In this document: positions 16,925 through 25,708 of the stretch, one piece after another
Layout: each line of letters opens with the position of its first letter
Numbering within the stretch: position 1 is the first letter of the stretch
Assembly: GCF_001426505.1 (NCBI RefSeq)
Contig: NZ_LMEV01000017.1
Span: 784,739 to 848,738 of the forward strand
Length of the DNA stretch: 64,000 bases
DNA from: Variovorax sp. Root473
GTDB taxonomy: Bacteria > Pseudomonadota > Gammaproteobacteria > Burkholderiales > Burkholderiaceae_C
Reading direction: 5' to 3'
Notes under the pieces: model-generated
What the model was told of the DNA's origin: nothing
Seen by the model: only the letters and a program-made list of their open reading frames with translations
The model's database searches: none
Program-made: the position numbers and the translations under genes

Positions 16925-18340
16925 TCACAAGGCAATGGTCTTGGGCTCCAGGAACGCTTCCATGCCGAAGAGGCCGAACTCCCTGCCGATGCCCGACTGC
17001 TTGAAGCCGCCGAAAGGCGCAATCAGCTCTGGCGCGATGCGGTTCACCAGCACCGAGCCCACCAGCAGCCTGGAGGCCACGCGCAGTGCGCGCTGCGGCT
17101 GCGAGGAGAACACGTACGCCTGCAAGCCATACGGCGAGTCGTTCGCAATGGCGACGGCTTCGTCCTCGTCGCCATAGCCGATCACCGAGAGCACGGGGCC
17201 GAAGATCTCCTCGCGCGCAATGTCCATGTCGTTGTGTACGTCGGCGAACACAGTCGGCCGCACGAACCAGCCCTTGTCGAAGCCCTTGGGCCGGCCCTCG
17301 CCGCCGGCCACGAGCGTGGCGCCCTGGGCCAGCCCGCGGCGGATGAAGCGCTGCACGCGCTCGAACTGCGCCCGGCTCGCAAGTGGTCCGACCGCGGTGG
17401 CGGCATCGCGCGGATCGCCTACGCGCATGGCGGCCGCGGCGGCTCGCAGGTGGCCGATGGCCTCTTGCATGCGCGAGGCCGGGATGAGCAGGCGCGTGCC
17501 GGCCACACAGGCTTGGCCGTTGTTCATGAAGGCGGCGTTCAGTGCCATGGGCAGCACGGTGGCCAGGTCGGCGTCGTCCAGCACCACGGTGGCCGACTTG
17601 CCCGAGAGCGCAAGGCTCACGCGTTTCATCGTCTCCAGGCCCGCGCGTGCGATGAGCTTGCCGGTCTGCGTGGAGCCGGTGAACGAGATCTTCGCAATGC
17701 CCGGACTCGTGGAGATTTCATCGCCCACGTCGATGCCGCGCCCCAGCAGCACGTTGACAGCGCCGGCCGGCAGGCCCGCATCGTGCAGCGCTTCGGTCAC
17801 CACCTGTGCTTGCAGTGGTCCCAGCTCGCTGGGCTTGACGACCGATGCGCAGCCCGCGGCAATGGCCGAAGCCAGCTTGCTGCAGATGCTGCCCGCGGCG
17901 CTGTTCCAGGGCGCAATGAGACCAGCAACGCCGACCGGCTCCATCATCACCGTGGCTTCGCCCATGCGACGTTCGAAGGCGTAGTCTTTCAGCATCAGCG
18001 CCGTGCTGGCGAAGCATTGCGAGGCGTAGTTGCTGACCCATTGCGAACGCGACAGCGGGCCGCCGTACTCCTCGATGGTGGCGTCGCGGATCTGGTCGGT
18101 GCGCGCGAGCACGGCGGCTTCCAGGCGCCCGAGCATCTCAATCCGCTGCGCCCGTGTGCTGGCCGCCATGGCGGGCTGGGCCCGGTTCGCGGCGTCGATC
18201 GCACGCTTCGCATCTTCGCGATTCGCGAGCGTGACCGTGCCGATGACTCGCTCGGTCGCGGGATTGGCGACGTCGAGCCGCTCGCTGCCCTGCACGGACA
18301 CGAAGGCGCCGTCGATGTACGCCTGATGGAGGCTCCACAT
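16925..18340 (-). CDS. Aldehyde dehydrogenase family protein with altered active site
   Basis: A 471-residue NAD(P)-dependent aldehyde dehydrogenase fold, usual length. Present are PWNSAAG (N146), the cofactor loop FTGSTQTGK, catalytic Cys278 in NNGQACVAGTR and EEIFGPVLSV. The normally invariant ELGGK motif reads A244-L-S-G-K, so the general-base glutamate is replaced by alanine. The enzyme may use another base or catalyse a different reaction. Start ATG 18340 is chosen because MWSLHQAYIDG fits the family. The upstream gene on the same strand is a secreted epoxide-hydrolase-like protein. Confidence 0.88.
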   Translation of the reverse strand: MWSLHQAYIDGAFVSVQGSERLDVANPATERVIGTVTLANREDAKRAIDAANRAQPAMAASTRAQRIEMLGRLEAAVLARTDQIRDATIEEYGGPLSRSQWVSNYASQCFASTALMLKDYAFERRMGEATVMMEPVGVAGLIAPWNSAAGSICSKLASAIAAGCASVVKPSELGPLQAQVVTEALHDAGLPAGAVNVLLGRGIDVGDEISTSPGIAKISFTGSTQTGKLIARAGLETMKRVSLALSGKSATVVLDDADLATVLPMALNAAFMNNGQACVAGTRLLIPASRMQEAIGHLRAAAAAMRVGDPRDAATAVGPLASRAQFERVQRFIRRGLAQGATLVAGGEGRPKGFDKGWFVRPTVFADVHNDMDIAREEIFGPVLSVIGYGDEDEAVAIANDSPYGLQAYVFSSQPQRALRVASRLLVGSVLVNRIAPELIAPFGGFKQSGIGREFGLFGMEAFLEPKTIAL

Positions 18341-18388
18341 GGTCGTTTCCTGTGTTTTGAGAAGGTTGTTTGCCAACCGAACGGCGCT

Positions 18389-19405
18389 TTACCCGCGTGC
18401 AACGTCAATCACGGCCTTCGCAAAGGCCTCGGGTGCTTCCTGCGGCAGGTTGTGGCCGATGCCGCCGCTGACCAGCCGGTGCTCGTAGCGGCCGGAGAAT
18501 TTTTTCGCATACGCACCGGGTTCCGGATGCGGCGCGCCGTTGGCGTCGCCCTCCAGCGTGATGGTCGGCACGCCGATCACAGGAGCTTTGGAGAGTCGGC
18601 TCTCGAGCGCCTGATACTTGGCTTCTCCTTCGGCAAGGCCAAGGCGCCAGCGGTAGTTGTGGATCGTGATGGCAACGTGGTCGGGGTTCTCGAATGCCAC
18701 GGCGCTGCGATCGAACGTGGTCGCATCGAAGTTCCACTTCGGCGACGCAAGTTGCCAGATGAGCTTGGCGAAATCGTGGCGATTCTTCTCGTAGCCCGCG
18801 CGGCCGCGCTCGGTCGCGAAGTAGAACTGGTACCACCATTGCAGTTCGGCCTGCGGTGGCAGAGGCGTCTTGCCGGCCTCCTGGCTACCGATCAGGTAGC
18901 CGCTGACCGAGACCAGCGCCTTGACCCGCTCTGGCCAAAGCGCGGCCATGATGCAGGCTGTGCGCGCACCCCAGTCGCAACCCGCCACGGTGGCGTTCTG
19001 GATCTTGAGCGCATCCATGAGCGCGATGATGTCGACGGCAACCACGGACTGCTGCCCGTTGCGTGGCGTGTCGGCCGAGAGGAACCGCGTGGTTCCGTAG
19101 CCGCGCAGATACGGCACGATGACGCGCAAGCCCGCCGCTGCAAGCGCAGGCGCCACGTCGACGAACATGTGAATGTCGTACGGCCAGCCGTGCAAGAGAA
19201 TCACCGGCGCGCCGTTGGCCGGACCAGCCTCGTAGTAGCCGATGTTGAGAGTTCCGGCATCAATGCTCTTGAGCGGTTCGAGGCGTTTGAGCGCACCGGA
19301 GGTCTGGGCGAAGACCGGCGTGACCGCTGCGAGTTGGGCAGCCGCAGCGCTGAGCGCCGTCGCAGTGAGGAAGGTTCTACGGGGAAGTTGGAAGGACGAT
19401 GTCAT
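18389..19405 (-). CDS. Tat-exported epoxide-hydrolase-like alpha/beta hydrolase
   Basis: A 338-residue hydrolase. The N-terminus has a twin-arginine signal (LPRRTFLTATALSAAAA, ending at about 34). The fold shows HGWP (72-75) and the nucleophile Asp144 in AGCDWGAR, as in epoxide hydrolases and haloalkane dehalogenases; the catalytic His is in GGIGHNLPQEAP near the C-terminus. It probably hydrolyses an epoxide or ester in the periplasm. It lies 48 bases upstream of the aldehyde dehydrogenase gene and may be co-transcribed with it. ATG 19405 is chosen for the Tat signal. Confidence 0.88.
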   Translation of the reverse strand: MTSSFQLPRRTFLTATALSAAAAQLAAVTPVFAQTSGALKRLEPLKSIDAGTLNIGYYEAGPANGAPVILLHGWPYDIHMFVDVAPALAAAGLRVIVPYLRGYGTTRFLSADTPRNGQQSVVAVDIIALMDALKIQNATVAGCDWGARTACIMAALWPERVKALVSVSGYLIGSQEAGKTPLPPQAELQWWYQFYFATERGRAGYEKNRHDFAKLIWQLASPKWNFDATTFDRSAVAFENPDHVAITIHNYRWRLGLAEGEAKYQALESRLSKAPVIGVPTITLEGDANGAPHPEPGAYAKKFSGRYEHRLVSGGIGHNLPQEAPEAFAKAVIDVARG

Positions 19406-19520
19406 TGGAATCTCCGAAGGGGCAGGTGTGAGTGGAAGGACTGGCAGGTGCAAATGTTGCCCCGCAGGATCAGCATTCGGCCGATGCTTCGTATCGCTGT
19501 GTGTCTACCGCCGTTTTTTC

Positions 19521-19540
19521 GACAATACATTTCGTATGTC
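19521..19540. promoter_or_regulatory. Imperfect palindrome upstream of the epoxide-hydrolase gene
   Basis: GACAATAC and GTATGTC form an inverted repeat with one extra base, 116 bases before the start of the minus-strand gene. Its regulator is unknown and it may be chance. Confidence 0.25.
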
Positions 19541-19620
19541 CAAGCATTGGGTGCGGTGAACGGCCCATCGACATGCTGTTTTGTCGACCTGCGTGTCGAC
19601 GAGCCGCCGCAGGAGTGCGC

Positions 19621-20439
19621 CTATCGGCTCGCGGCTTCAACGATGAGCTTGGCGACCACGTCGGGTTTCGACGTCATCACCACGTGCGATGCGCCCTTGA
19701 CGACCACCGTCTTCACTGACTTGGCGCGCTGGGCCATGAAGGCCTGCGCCGCCGGCGGAATGTTCTTGTCGCCGTCGCCGTAGATGAACCAAGAGGGCAC
19801 CGTCTTCCATGCGGGTTCGCCGGCCGGCTCGCCGAGCGCCGACTCGGCGATGGGACGCTGCGTCGCGGCCATCAGGCGCGCAGCGGCGGCTGGCACGTCA
19901 GCCGCGAATTGATCGTGGAACCTGTTCTTCAGGATATACAGATCCTTGCCGCCATCGGCGAGCGCAACCGGTGGTGCCAGCGCGGGCCCGAGCGTGCTGC
20001 CGGGAAACTTCCCGGCGAGATCGGCGGCCGACTCACCGGCTTCGGGTGCGAACGCGGCGACGAAGACAAGCGCCTTCACGTTGTTCTTGCCGGTGGCGGC
20101 GCTGGAGATCACAGAGCCGCCGTACGAGTGGCCCACCAGAACCACAGGTCCCTTTACCGCATCGACGACGCCCGCAACGTAGGCCGCGTCGGACTTGACG
20201 CCGCGCAACGGATTTGCGGCAGCGATCACTGGATAGTGCTGCGCCTCAAGCTTGCGGATGACGTCGTCCCAGCTCGACGATTCAGCAAAGGCGCCATGCA
20301 CGAGCACCACTGTGGGTTTGGTTCGCTGCGCAGTGCTCGCGGTCTGTGCCGAAGCACTGAGCGTGGCGAAGGCGCCGGCCAGTGCCATGAGGCCGACGGC
20401 GGCAATGGTGCGGGTAAAGCGGCGGATCAGGGTTTTCAT
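19621..20439 (-). CDS. Secreted alpha/beta hydrolase
   Basis: A 272-residue exported esterase-like hydrolase. A signal peptide of about 31 residues (ending SASAQ) precedes the fold with oxyanion HGAF (49-52), nucleophile Ser105 in GHSYGG, the acid in IYGDGDKNIP and catalytic His in GASHVVM. It resembles the many pyrethroid-hydrolase/EstC-like proteins annotated only as alpha/beta hydrolase; the substrate is not predictable. It lies 215 bases from the next hydrolase on the same strand. Confidence 0.88.
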   Translation of the reverse strand: MKTLIRRFTRTIAAVGLMALAGAFATLSASAQTASTAQRTKPTVVLVHGAFAESSSWDDVIRKLEAQHYPVIAAANPLRGVKSDAAYVAGVVDAVKGPVVLVGHSYGGSVISSAATGKNNVKALVFVAAFAPEAGESAADLAGKFPGSTLGPALAPPVALADGGKDLYILKNRFHDQFAADVPAAAARLMAATQRPIAESALGEPAGEPAWKTVPSWFIYGDGDKNIPPAAQAFMAQRAKSVKTVVVKGASHVVMTSKPDVVAKLIVEAASR

Positions 20440-21025
20440 TTTGATTTTCCTGCGGTTGAAGTGGGGGCATAGACGAGTGATCGCCCTTTGCAACTCGTGA
20501 CGAGCGTGGTGAGGGCAAAGCACGGCCGCGTTTATAGGGCGCGCCTCCAAGCGAACGACAGATGCCTGTATGCCACTGTGTCTGCGGGCTCGGGGGACAT
20601 GAAGAATTACGCGAATGCGTTGCGGGCAAGGATTTCTTCGCTGTCACCGTCAACGCGGAAAGTGCTGCGCGGGAGACACCAAAGCGCTCGCCAATGAAAC
20701 GCAATGCGAGTTCCGGCGGCCTAGATACACACGCATCCGCAGATCAGTTCGAGCATGCGTTGGCGGCGAAAAATCCGGACGCTCGGGCGCTGCGAGGTTT
20801 CGCACTTCGCAGCAGTTCTTAACTCACACGGCTTGTCTTATGAATCGACGCAAAACGCAACAGGTACCCACATCGGAGAAAGCTCATCGAGCAACGCTTC
20901 AGCCGGGCCAAGACGGTGCGAGGCAGGCGTCGCCACTGTCTTGAATGTCAGTCGACAAGACTCGACGGGAGCCGCAGGTCAAATCTTTCTTGACGCAAGA
21001 CTTCAAATGAAACATCATTAGTTAC
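20440..21025. other. 586 bases without a recognisable gene
   Basis: Short open frames exist on both strands but none has a family pattern. The stretch lies between intact hydrolases and the broken Rrf2 gene and is probably decayed DNA. Confidence 0.5.
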
Positions 21026-21467
21026 ATGAAACGAGATGGCCGCCTGTCTTCCGTCCTACATGTGCTGCTGCTATGGCCGAGCAGCATGGTCCCGTCACTT
21101 CTGACACCTTGGCCCAACGCTTGGGCACCACCCCGTCGTCGTCCGGCGCACCATGGGGTGCCTGCGCGAAGCGGCCATCGTGACTTCGGATCGAAGTCAC
21201 ATGGGTGGATGGCGCATCGATGCCGACCTTGGCTCCATCACTCTCGCCAATTGCACCAGGCGCTGGTGCGAGCCGGCCATGTTTGCCATCGGCAACCACA
21301 ACGAGACACCAAAGTGCCTGGTCGAGCAGGCGGTGAACGCCGCGCCCGAAGGCACGTTTGCCGAGGCTGAGGAGCTGCTGCGCAAGCGGTTCTCGGAGAT
21401 CACCTTCGCTGATCTGGCCGCGGACTTGGCGCGCCGGCATGCGGCTGCACGACGCAAAAGGATCTGA
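21026..21467 (+). pseudogene. Rrf2-family regulator with two frameshifts
   Basis: The Rrf2 pattern is complete but runs over three frames: MKRDGRLSSVLHVLL from 21026, then MAEQHGPVTSDTLAQRLGT, then VVVRRTMGCLREAAIVTSD and onward to RRHAAARRKRI. The last segment (from about 21138) includes GGWRIDADLGSITLA and AIGNHNETPKCLVEQAV, where one Cys is kept. Rrf2 genes of this kind usually sit directly before a thioredoxin-reductase-like flavoprotein, as here. Confidence 0.85.
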
Positions 21468-21469
21468 GC

Positions 21470-21682
21470 ATGCACCACGACGTCATCGTCATCCACGGGC
21501 GCTATGCAGGAATGGCCGCCAACTTGCAACTGGTACGAGCGCGCAGGTCTGTGCTGGTGATCGACGCGGGCGAGCGGCGCAACCGCTTTGCCAGCCATTC
21601 GCATGAATTTCTCGGCCAGGATGGCGTGCCTGCCGGCGAGCTCGCGGCGAGCGCGCGCCAGCAGGTCGAAGGCGGCATCTGA
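21470..21682 (+). pseudogene. FAD-dependent oxidoreductase (thioredoxin-reductase-like), N-terminal stub
   Basis: The 70 residues match the N-terminus of TrxB-like flavoproteins paired with Rrf2 genes: MHHDVIVI, ARRSVLVIDAGERRNRFASHSHEFLGQDG. The dinucleotide motif is damaged (IHGRYAG where IGGSYAG is usual). The protein stops after about a quarter of its normal length of about 300, and the methyltransferase start overlaps the stop. Confidence 0.85.
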
Positions 21683-22356
21683 TGACCCCGTTTTTCGACC
21701 CGGCGGCCGTATCGAGCTATGCAGAGAGGACCGCGAGGATAGTGCCCGGCCTTCGGGACTTGCACAGGATGGCGGGTGTGCTGCTGGCTGAACGCGCGCC
21801 TGCCGACGCACGCATCCTGGTGCTCGGCGCCGGCGGCGGGCTCGAGTTGAAGGCCTTGGCCGAGATGCAGTCCGCTTGGCACTTCGACGGCGTGGACCCT
21901 TCTGCCGAGATGCTCGACCTGGCCCGCACGACCCTCGGACCTATGACGCCTGTTGTGCGGCTGCACGAAGGCTATATCGACAGTGCGCCCATCGGGCCTT
22001 TCGATGGCGCGACCTGTCTTCTCACGCTTCACTTTCTGCCCTCGGCCGAACGCCTCGGAACCTTGAAGGAAATCCACTTGCGGCTCAAGCCCGGGTGCCC
22101 CCTTGTCGTTGCGCACCACAGCTTTCCCAGCGAGGATCCTGTCAGGGACCGATGGCTCGCGCGCAATGCAGCGTTCGCGGCTGCTTCCGGCGTGCCTATG
22201 GCACAGGCCGAAGGCAGCATCGCAGCGATCAAGGAGCGGCTACCCGTACTTTCACCCCAGCAGGATGCCGATCTGCTTCGCGAGGCCGGATTCACTGATA
22301 TCGAACTTTTCTATTGCGCGTTCACCTTCAAGGGCTGGGTCGCCCGCAGACCATGA
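21682..22356 (+). CDS. Class I SAM-dependent methyltransferase
   Basis: A 224-residue methyltransferase. Motif I is LVLGAGGGLELKALAE, motif II is FDGVDPSAEMLDLAR, and a post-I region GPFDGATCLLTLHFLP follows. The C-terminal part (FTFKGWVARRP) resembles UbiE/YcgJ-type methyltransferases found near Rrf2-flavoprotein pairs. Unlike the two genes before it, it has no visible damage. Its substrate is unknown. Confidence 0.85.
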   Translation: MTPFFDPAAVSSYAERTARIVPGLRDLHRMAGVLLAERAPADARILVLGAGGGLELKALAEMQSAWHFDGVDPSAEMLDLARTTLGPMTPVVRLHEGYIDSAPIGPFDGATCLLTLHFLPSAERLGTLKEIHLRLKPGCPLVVAHHSFPSEDPVRDRWLARNAAFAAASGVPMAQAEGSIAAIKERLPVLSPQQDADLLREAGFTDIELFYCAFTFKGWVARRP

Positions 22357-22661
22357 GGGATCAGGCCAACTGGCCGCCTGGTGGCGCGATGTCAGCCTTC
22401 GCATCGCCCTGGGAAGTTGCCGCCTTCTTTCGATGGCTTGCCGGTTCCTACCGTGGCATTCAGAATGATCGGCAGCTTGCGCATGCAAGCCACGATGGCA
22501 AGCGCAAGGTCGTCGAGATCGAGCAGTTGCAGGAGCGACTGGCGCAGAACAAGGCGCAGCTTCTGGTGGCCATCGAACGCGTCCGGAACCGCCCTGAAGA
22601 ACTGGCGTGCGCCGACCGCCCCTTCCAGGTGCTGAATCAGCTTCGCAAGAAGAGCGCGTGA
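22353..22661 (+). CDS. Hypothetical protein with coiled-coil C-terminus
   Basis: A 102-residue frame that overlaps the methyltransferase stop by 4 bases (ATGA). I do not recognise it. The first 45 residues look like non-coding translation; the last 55 (KRKVVEIEQLQERLAQNKAQ and on) are charged and predicted helical. It may be real because of the overlap, or a remnant. Confidence 0.3.
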   Translation: MRDQANWPPGGAMSAFASPWEVAAFFRWLAGSYRGIQNDRQLAHASHDGKRKVVEIEQLQERLAQNKAQLLVAIERVRNRPEELACADRPFQVLNQLRKKSA

Positions 22662-23033
22662 TCGGAACTCGTCACTGGCCGCTGACGACTGTAGCCGTCT
22701 GGGCTAAGACCCGCCCTGACGCAATCGGGTAGTCATCAGAGCACGATCGCAGTCGCTGCTTGACGTGAACGGCCAGCGGTCCGATTGGATTCACGCCCCG
22801 TCCTCCCAACCGTAGCTTTTCTGGCTCAGGCAGCGCCTCGCGAACTCATTCGGTCAATGTTGCATGACCGGAATAGCCCAAGGCTCTCATTGCCAATCGA
22901 GTGCCGAGCTTTTTTGGCGACTTCTCGCTTCGGTAGATCAGGCCCCATTTTTCCCGAAGTTTCGCCTTGCCTCCAGCCCGTGCCAGCATGCAAGCTGCGT
23001 CTTGGCGCCAGACGCGAACTCTCATCCGAGCGT
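22662..23033. other. 372 bases without a recognisable gene
   Basis: Only short frames with no family pattern are seen. The stretch separates the methyltransferase block from minus-strand genes. Confidence 0.45.
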
Positions 23034-23381
23034 TCAGATGCCTGGCGCCGACACCACAGGCACCGAGGGGTCCCGGTGGAATAGCTGGATATACGCGTAC
23101 CACCCGGACTCGCCGGAGCACATGGCCATCGATGCAGAGGCCATATGCGTCTTGTGCTCTGGGGCCTGGTAGATGAGGTCAACGATCGCGCGCCACAGCT
23201 CGCCCGCATTCCGCGTTCCGAAAGTGAAGTTGAAGTCGGCGCCGCCGTCTGTGCCGCTGTCGAAGGCATGGTGTTGCACCAGTTCTGCACGACCCGCCAA
23301 CGCGGTGAACAGCTCAGTGAGTCGGGCGAGGTCGATACCGGGTGATTTCTCTGGCTGTATCTGGACCGTGATGGACTTCAC
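23034..23381 (-). CDS. Hypothetical protein, 115 residues
   Basis: The frame opens with a GTG (23381) as MKSITVQIQPEKSPGIDLARLTELFTALAG, which looks like a real protein start. The middle is glycine-rich with aromatic residues (DFNFTFGTRNAGELWRAI), suggesting an alpha/beta fold. The last about 25 residues look less constrained, so the gene may be truncated at its 3' end. Function unknown. Confidence 0.5.
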   Translation of the reverse strand: MKSITVQIQPEKSPGIDLARLTELFTALAGRAELVQHHAFDSGTDGGADFNFTFGTRNAGELWRAIVDLIYQAPEHKTHMASASMAMCSGESGWYAYIQLFHRDPSVPVVSAPGI

Positions 23382-23513
23382 GATGGCCTCCGTTCAATCT
23401 GCGCCGGACAGCAGCCCAAGGCGTCGCGAAGACTCGCCGCGACTTCTCGCCAAGCCCACCGCATGATCGTCGGGCTTCACCACAGCGCTGCTCGCGATGG
23501 AGACGCAGGTGCG

Positions 23514-23972
23514 TCAGGAGTTCTCGGCATGACGGCCTCGCGACGTTGCCGCTGGTGGAATGGAAGTACCGCTGTACGGTGTCGGCAGTGGCGGCGGCTG
23601 ACCGGTGGCCAGCCACTCGTCGTAGAAAGCGATCTTGCCGTCGATCAATTCGAGCGACTGCCGCCACTGTGCGATGGTGGCCTCTGCTCGCGCTCGGTGG
23701 GCTTCCAGCAGTTCCTTCCTCTGCCGGAGGCTGCTGCGGCCCTGACGCACCAGCGCGGTGTACTCGCGCATCTGCGCGACCGACATGCCGGTGGTGCGCA
23801 GCCTGTCGATGAGCTCCAGCCAGCTCACGTGGGTGGCGTGGTAAACGCGGCGGCCGCCCGCATCGCGCGCGACCCCGGGGATGAGCCCCTGCGACTCGTA
23901 CCAGCGGATCGTGTGCACGCTGCGGCCAGTGCGTGCGGCCAGATCGCCAATGCTCAAGCCACCCTCGTTCAT
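23514..23972 (-). CDS. MerR-family transcriptional regulator
   Basis: A 152-residue MerR regulator. The DNA-binding domain is clear: LSIGDLAARTGRSVHTIRWYESQGLIP, then GGRRVYHATHVSWLELIDRLRTTGMSVAQM. A long coiled-coil dimerisation helix follows. No cysteine metal ligands are seen in the effector part, so it likely senses an organic signal. Its ATG overlaps the stop of the SnoaL-like gene by 4 bases, so the two are co-translated. A MerR-type operator lies upstream of the pair at 24426. Confidence 0.88.
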   Translation of the reverse strand: MNEGGLSIGDLAARTGRSVHTIRWYESQGLIPGVARDAGGRRVYHATHVSWLELIDRLRTTGMSVAQMREYTALVRQGRSSLRQRKELLEAHRARAEATIAQWRQSLELIDGKIAFYDEWLATGQPPPLPTPYSGTSIPPAATSRGRHAENS

Positions 23973-24379
23973 ACGCCCGGTCTCATGGGCGGCACCAGCA
24001 CCGATTCGGCCAGCGCGGTGTCCATGTACTCGGTCAACTCCTTGAGCTTGCTGTCTTCGAGACGGCAGACATAGCAATACTGGTTGTGATACGGCTGCCC
24101 AGCCTTCGTCGTGACCTTGCCTTGGCATTCGATCACCACGTGGTCGCCTTCGGCGACGAAGCGCTGGGCGGTGTTGGTGTAGCGGTCGGCGAACTGCGCC
24201 ATGAGCGGCCCAAGCAAATCCTCGAGGACCGCCCGTTTGCCACAGTAGCTGCCGCGCCAAGGACCGCCACTTTTGAAGGTCCAGCAGAAATCCTCGGCCA
24301 TCGCGTCCACGAGTGGCCGGCCGTTGCCGATCGCGAGTTGCGAAAAGATCTTTTGCATGAGCACCTTGTTCGTTTGCAT
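23969..24379 (-). CDS. SnoaL/NTF2-like protein
   Basis: A 136-residue cone-fold protein of the ketosteroid isomerase-related group. Typical features are the N-terminal helices (VLMQKIFSQLAIGNGRPLVDAMAEDFCWTF), the beta strand region HVVIECQGKVTTKAGQPYHNQYCYV and the final KLKELTEYMDTALAE. Members bind small hydrophobic ligands or act as hydratases or isomerases. It is probably the target gene of the MerR regulator encoded next to it. Confidence 0.82.
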   Translation of the reverse strand: MQTNKVLMQKIFSQLAIGNGRPLVDAMAEDFCWTFKSGGPWRGSYCGKRAVLEDLLGPLMAQFADRYTNTAQRFVAEGDHVVIECQGKVTTKAGQPYHNQYCYVCRLEDSKLKELTEYMDTALAESVLVPPMRPGV

Positions 24380-24425
24380 GGTCCAGCTCCGGTGAAAAAA
24401 TGAATGGAGTTGGGATTGGGCCAGC

Positions 24426-24445
24426 TAGAGCGCACTCTAAGTCAA
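24426..24445 (-). promoter_or_regulatory. MerR-type promoter/operator
   Basis: On the minus strand a TTGACT -35 box (24445-24440) is followed directly by the palindrome TAGAG-TGCG-CTCTA (24439-24426). The next hexamer, 19 bases after the -35 box, is a weak -10 (CCCAAT). A palindrome inside a 19-bp spacer is the hallmark of MerR-activated promoters. It lies 47 bases before the SnoaL-like start. Confidence 0.65.
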
Positions 24446-24764
24446 GTGGCAATCGTGCTGGGGACCTGCCCGCAAACCCGGCAAGCTTGCGGCCCCCACT
24501 TCTGTTCCGCCATGGGGTGCTCTTGATCAGCGCGCGCCCAAATTGGCCGACGGCACCAAGCATCCGGAGGTCCGGCCAGGACACCGGTTCTGGCAAGGAG
24601 CGCATTGCGCGTGTCGCATCCCTTGAGTTCTTGAGTTCTTGAGTCACAGGCGAACCGAGAACCTGTGGGACGTGACTCGTCCATGCGCCCAGTCCGTTCG
24701 GAGGTTGGCTGAAACGCAGTCGCCGATCGCAGCCGCCGACGCGTGCCGAGACAGACCTGATGAA
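24446..24764. other. 319 bases without a recognisable gene
   Basis: The only structure noticed is a tandem GAGTTCTT repeat near 24622-24644. No gene is recognised. Confidence 0.4.
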
Positions 24765-25247
24765 TCAAGTCCTCGGTGTTGGCCGCACCGGGATATCGAA
24801 ATGCAGCACGTCCTCGCGCGCGCCGAGCTTTGCGTACAAGGCGACCGCCGGCTCGTCGGGAGGGTCCGCCTGGACGAAAATCACCCAGGCCCCGCGCCTG
24901 GCACCGATGTGCTGGAGCTCGCGGATCAACGCCGTCGCAACCCCTTTGCGCCTGTGCGCGGCTGCGACGGCCAGGTCATAGATGTAGATCTCGCTGCGCT
25001 CCTGCTCGAACTTCTTCAGCTCGTAGGCCGCGAGGCCTGCGATGACTTGTGTCCCCTCTCGGGCGACCAATGCAATGAAATGGTCGCTGTCGAGCAATTG
25101 CCGAAGGTAGGCTGGCCGGGGACGGCTGGCACCGTAGGTTTCCGCGTCGTCGAAGGCTTCGCCGAAAACGGCCAGCAACACATTCATCAGCGGCCCGTCA
25201 TCGGCACGAAGCTGCTGGATCACGTGGCTGGCTGGCGCGGACATCAT
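24765..25247 (-). CDS. AAC(3)-I-like aminoglycoside 3-N-acetyltransferase (GNAT)
   Basis: A 160-residue GNAT acetyltransferase with strong resemblance to AAC(3)-I enzymes, which acetylate the 3-amino group of gentamicin-type aminoglycosides. Shared segments are the central KFEQERSEIYIYDLAVAAAHRR, the acetyl-CoA loop RRKGVATALI, VIFVQADPPDEPAVALYAKLG and the final EDVLHFDIPV. No integron gene or attC-like site was seen next to it. Whether it gives resistance in the host is not shown by the sequence. Starts at 25247 or 25244 are equivalent. Confidence 0.85.
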   Translation of the reverse strand: MMSAPASHVIQQLRADDGPLMNVLLAVFGEAFDDAETYGASRPRPAYLRQLLDSDHFIALVAREGTQVIAGLAAYELKKFEQERSEIYIYDLAVAAAHRRKGVATALIRELQHIGARRGAWVIFVQADPPDEPAVALYAKLGAREDVLHFDIPVRPTPRT

Positions 25248-25708
25248 GCCATCTTAGCGATTCCCGCGCCTTCAGCGCGATGCTGCAGGGTTCAACTCGC
25301 AGGGTCGCCGCAAGGGCCGATCACTGCCTTGAGATCGACCTCGGCAGCCGACTTCGAAGCGCGAGCGTCGAACCCGCTTCGCACACAGCAAAGGTCCGCG
25401 CGTCAGTCTTGGCTCGACATGGCCAAGCCCCTCGGACCGCGGGCACCGCGCCGCTTGCGCGGCCAGTCGTTCAAGAGATGGCCGTCCATTTCTGGCACGC
25501 CGGACTCGAGATCCACAAGTCATCGCTGTAGGCAGCGAGGAACTCGAGGGGTGACACCACTGGCATGAAGCCCATGTCGCTGATTGCCCGCTTGGGTCAG
25601 GCGACACGACAAACGTCCCCCTTGGAAGGCAGCTTCGGACGTCGCTTGACAGCCGCGGCCACGCAACTCGCCAACCCGCGCATGCCGAGGTGGCTGCTGC
25701 GCAGCGCG
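25248..25708. other. 461 bases without a recognisable gene
   Basis: A long minus-strand open frame crosses this stretch but its composition (many Arg, Ser, Cys) is that of a GC-rich shadow. No family pattern is seen. Confidence 0.45.

Noticed and set aside
20488-20830. Open frames on both strands between the hydrolase and the Rrf2 remnant
   Set aside because: None shows a recognisable protein pattern or ribosome-binding site.
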